Assembly (NCBI GenBank): GCA_020849855.1
Contig: JADZFO010000023.1
Span: 1-64,000, forward strand
Source: a bacterium
Lineage (GTDB): Bacteria; 4484-113; JAFGCY01
Length of the DNA: 64,000 bases
Direction of reading: 5' to 3'
Below the pieces are notes generated by a model. The model saw only the letters and a list, made by a program, of their open reading frames with translations. It made no database searches and had not been told where the DNA came from. Position 1 is the first letter of the stretch. The number at the start of each line of letters is the position of its first letter. The position numbers were made by a program, and so were the translations under genes. Below, in pieces: positions 61,847 through 64,000 of the stretch.

Positions 61847-62743
61847 TTATGTGGACGCCTGCCCCGTCCCCGATGGCTCCATCAGGTTCACCAGGGCCTG
61901 AGTGTCGAGGATTTCCAGGCCGCGCTGCAATTGCCCCGACACCACGGTCAGGGCCTGGAACCAGCTCAGGCTGTGGGGCTGGTCCGCATTGCCAAACAGC
62001 AGGCTCCCATGCAGCGCCAGCGAGTTGCCCTGGCAGATCTGCCCCTCGATTAACAGCTGGTAGGGGCCCAGAAGCTGCCGCGCAGCGTCCATATGCCGGG
62101 CGAAGGACTGGCGGCCATAGAAGGGGCCGCCTGTGGGCAGGCTGCCGAGGCCAGCGGACTGCCACTCGATGTTCACGTCGGCCACCTCAGGCAGCCGGAT
62201 TGCCCGTGGCGGAGCATCCGCACCGTAGAGGGCCAGCAGCCAGTCGATGTCAGTCTGTTCATCATCGTCAGACTGGCGCATGGCACCCGCCAGCACACCC
62301 ATTGCCTCGGCCGAGTTGGCTGCATTGCGGGCCACCGGCCGCAGCCCGGGCCGGCCGGACACCAGGCGCTGCAGTGAAGCGCTGTCAAGAAAACGCCGCG
62401 CGGCCAAAATCCTGCCGTCCTCGACCTCAAACCAGTGGGCGAAGGGGGTGGTGTCCTGGCAGCCTGTCGACAGGCAGCGCTGAGAGACCATGCCGTAAAT
62501 CGCCGTCTGCCTGGCATCACTGATCGATCCGCTCCAGAGAACGCCGCAGGCTTGAAACTGCTTGTGCACTTCCCGGAAGTAGCGCCTGACTTCATCGCGG
62601 CCCGCATAAACTCCGCCGAAGTCAAGCGGCGGGGATACATGCACCTGCCAATGCACGTCCTCATGCAAAAAGCCCAGGAAGGCGGCTTCATCTCCTAGTC
62701 CGAAGCAGGCCATCGCCTCCCGGACAACCATCTCAGATTCCAT
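61847..62743 (-). CDS. Tandem double NTF2/SnoaL-like protein
   Basis: The 298-residue protein contains two SnoaL-like cone folds. The first opens MVVREAMACFGLGDEAAFLGFLHEDVHWQVH and includes VYAGRDEVRRYFREV. The second opens DWLLALYGADAPPRAIRLPEVADVNIEWQ and includes FYGRQSFARHMDAA. This fold serves small-molecule isomerases, dehydratases and binding proteins. The catalytic residues cannot be assigned. TATCAG lies six bases before the ATG on the minus strand, a weaker version of the leaderless pattern. Confidence 0.72.
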   Translation of the reverse strand: MESEMVVREAMACFGLGDEAAFLGFLHEDVHWQVHVSPPLDFGGVYAGRDEVRRYFREVHKQFQACGVLWSGSISDARQTAIYGMVSQRCLSTGCQDTTPFAHWFEVEDGRILAARRFLDSASLQRLVSGRPGLRPVARNAANSAEAMGVLAGAMRQSDDDEQTDIDWLLALYGADAPPRAIRLPEVADVNIEWQSAGLGSLPTGGPFYGRQSFARHMDAARQLLGPYQLLIEGQICQGNSLALHGSLLFGNADQPHSLSWFQALTVVSGQLQRGLEILDTQALVNLMEPSGTGQAST

Positions 62744-62848
62744 CTGTGCCTGATAACTCCAGACGGGGAATTGAAACTAGCTTAACATGTTATGCCGCAA
62801 TTTCAGGGCCGGCATAGTTGATACCAAGTCCAATTTACTGCGGGCTGG

Positions 62849-63760
62849 CTACGAGCAAAAGCACTTTCCGCAGACATCAAGCTTGAGCGTGTCAGCAACT
62901 TCGAATCCGCGCACGATACGCCCCTGGCGCATGGTCAGCGCTTGAAAGCTGGGCAGGTTAAGCTCTATGCCGCAGCTGCGACAGCTCAGGAGCAGGTTCG
63001 CGCGGATAGCGATGGTGTCCTCAGCTTGAATGATGCGATGTATCTGCAGATCAAGTGTCTCAAAGGCTGCGTCAAAAACCCTGAAGTGCCGGCTGATCTC
63101 GTCTATGCCACACGCGCGGCAAGGCAGATCGAGACTCACAGTTGATGGACTGAACCACTGAGCCTTGGGATCGACTAGGTCAAGCAGGTCAGAGCGGCAG
63201 AGCCTCTCTCTGCTCTCATACAGCTGCATAAGCGAACTGAAGTCCTCTCGCGGATCACCAGTCAGTTCGCCGGAGGCGTAGATAGAGCTTCTGATTGCTG
63301 CCAGGAAGCCGTGTTGCTTGGTGGCCTCCCGCAGTGACATCTTCTCTCCGCTCTGCAGCAGAGACCATATGCCAGAGGAGTCTACATAACTGTGGGCGTC
63401 AACTATGCACTCGTTGCGAACGGTGAACCAGGCTGCAGCATTTGCATCTGCCAGTTCGCGTGTTCCCACCCGACCGTATCCGTAGACGCCATACAGAACA
63501 TAGTCTTCGCCGCTCACCAGGCGAATGGACCAGTGCTGTGACATCACAGGGGTAAGTTCAATTCTGTTGCGGTAGTGTTCCAGCAATTCAACATGTCCGC
63601 GGACCACGCCGCCCATGGGCAGGGGCGTGCCAAAATGAGCATGCAGTTCGGCTTCGGGCTGGAAATAGGACACGAAGCGCTCAAGGTCGCCCTCAGCCAG
63701 AGAGGTGAGCGCGTGCCGCATGACCATTTCAACTGAGCTATTTACGCCATAATGGATCAT
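62849..63760 (-). CDS. Tandem double NTF2/SnoaL-like protein, paralog of the next gene
   Basis: From ATG 63760 the product has 303 residues with the same two-domain plan as its neighbour: VMRHALTSLAEGDLERFVSYFQPEAELHAH and VVRGHVELLEHYRNR in the first half; LMQLYESRERLCRSDLLDLVDPKAQWFSP and DEISRHFRVFDAAF in the second. The second half is rich in Cys (CRACGID, CRSCGIE, CGKCFC), which the paralog lacks. The start is seven bases after TATCAT on the minus strand; earlier in-frame codons overlap the promoter. Confidence 0.72.
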   Translation of the reverse strand: MIHYGVNSSVEMVMRHALTSLAEGDLERFVSYFQPEAELHAHFGTPLPMGGVVRGHVELLEHYRNRIELTPVMSQHWSIRLVSGEDYVLYGVYGYGRVGTRELADANAAAWFTVRNECIVDAHSYVDSSGIWSLLQSGEKMSLREATKQHGFLAAIRSSIYASGELTGDPREDFSSLMQLYESRERLCRSDLLDLVDPKAQWFSPSTVSLDLPCRACGIDEISRHFRVFDAAFETLDLQIHRIIQAEDTIAIRANLLLSCRSCGIELNLPSFQALTMRQGRIVRGFEVADTLKLDVCGKCFCS

Positions 63761-63767
63761 ATTTAGT

Positions 63768-63773
63768 ATGATA
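63768..63773 (-). promoter_or_regulatory. -10 box TATCAT, leaderless type, in an AT-rich patch
   Basis: On the minus strand, TATCAT is followed by ACTAAAT and the ATG at 63760. The 60 bp upstream (63770-63835) are unusually AT-rich for this genome and could act as an UP element or reflect insertion. Confidence 0.45.
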
Positions 63774-63916
63774 CTCAAAATATTGCGTAATTCAATAGCA
63801 AATTACTAATGATGGCTACAATTATAAATATTTGCACGCGCATGCTCTGAAGGGCCCTCTGCTGGCAGCAGTCCAGCCAGCAGTGGCTCCGGTGCAAACC
63901 CTGTTCTAAAGAAGAA

Positions 63917-64000
63917 CTATCCGACCAGCACGGTGCGCCTGCCGCGCCAGAACAGGCTGACTATCCCAACGAAGAGGGCGCTTCCGACTATGGACCAGAG
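63917..64000 (-). CDS. C-terminus of a membrane-anchored protein, cut by window edge
   Basis: The frame is open from the window end to TAG at 63917-63919. The visible 27 residues are a membrane helix followed by a basic tail: WSIVGSALFVGIVSLFW then RGRRTVLVG. This resembles the C-terminal anchor of surface proteins, but no sorting motif can be seen in the part present. Confidence 0.55.
   Translation of the reverse strand, partial: LWSIVGSALFVGIVSLFWRGRRTVLVG

Overview
The window is a high-GC bacterial chromosome segment with tightly packed genes on both strands. It reads as a diderm (an LptB-type LPS export ATPase), flagellated, chemotactic and respiring bacterium (System II cytochrome c assembly beside a long-chain polyprenyl diphosphate synthase). 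It devotes much coding capacity to large secreted lipoproteins. I cannot name the lineage. The mix of CheC/CheD chemotaxis, a FliA-type sigma factor, an HspR-controlled dnaK operon, PKD and dockerin-like modules and many apparently leaderless transcripts suggests a little-studied phylum rather than a model group.

Layout. 1-102 is the tail of an IS481-like transposase. 186-6890 holds a sugar-dehydrogenase-like lipoprotein, a PKD/propeller lipoprotein, lptB and a D-Ala-D-Ala carboxypeptidase. 6959-7145 is an array of 34-bp palindromic repeats abutting an M16 double-domain peptidase. 10016-17864 carries small membrane proteins, two VOC proteins, a cohesin/dockerin/PKD-like lipoprotein, an LppM-like lipoprotein and an ABC ATPase. 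17889-20740 holds three tandem paralogous membrane proteins of unknown function. 20782-25220 has a beta-helix lipoprotein, a zinc-ribbon membrane protein and a secreted protein with strong expression signals. 25453-30343 has an ABC-2 permease and the operon ccsB-resB-polyprenyl synthase. 30606-39291 is a flagellar/chemotaxis cluster (flhA, flhF, cheB, cheW, cheC, cheD, a small membrane protein, fliA and a small hypothetical gene). 39344-47616 is mixed: an acidic protein, a tiny basic ribosome-associated-type protein, a BMP-family lipoprotein, a geranylgeranyl-reductase-like flavoprotein and gpmI. 49092-54564 is the heat-shock locus dnaK-orf-hsp20-grpE-dnaJ-hspR, transcribed leftward. 54752-64000 has two more large lipoproteins, a CAP-domain protein with an in-frame TGA, two tandem double-NTF2 proteins and a cut-off gene.

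Three themes stand out. First, five lipoproteins share an undescribed N-terminal domain of about 100 residues with a GRW motif, fused to different display modules (sugar-dehydrogenase propeller, PKD plus propeller, beta-helix, Fn3). Two further secreted proteins share a cohesin-like plus EF-hand/dockerin-like front end. Together they look like a modular surface-protein kit. Second, about a dozen genes have a -10 box 5-7 nt before the start codon and no Shine-Dalgarno sequence, which implies leaderless mRNAs. Third, the flagellar cluster contains an exact sigma-28 -10 element (GCCGATAA) just upstream of the gene pair ending in fliA, which predicts autoregulation.
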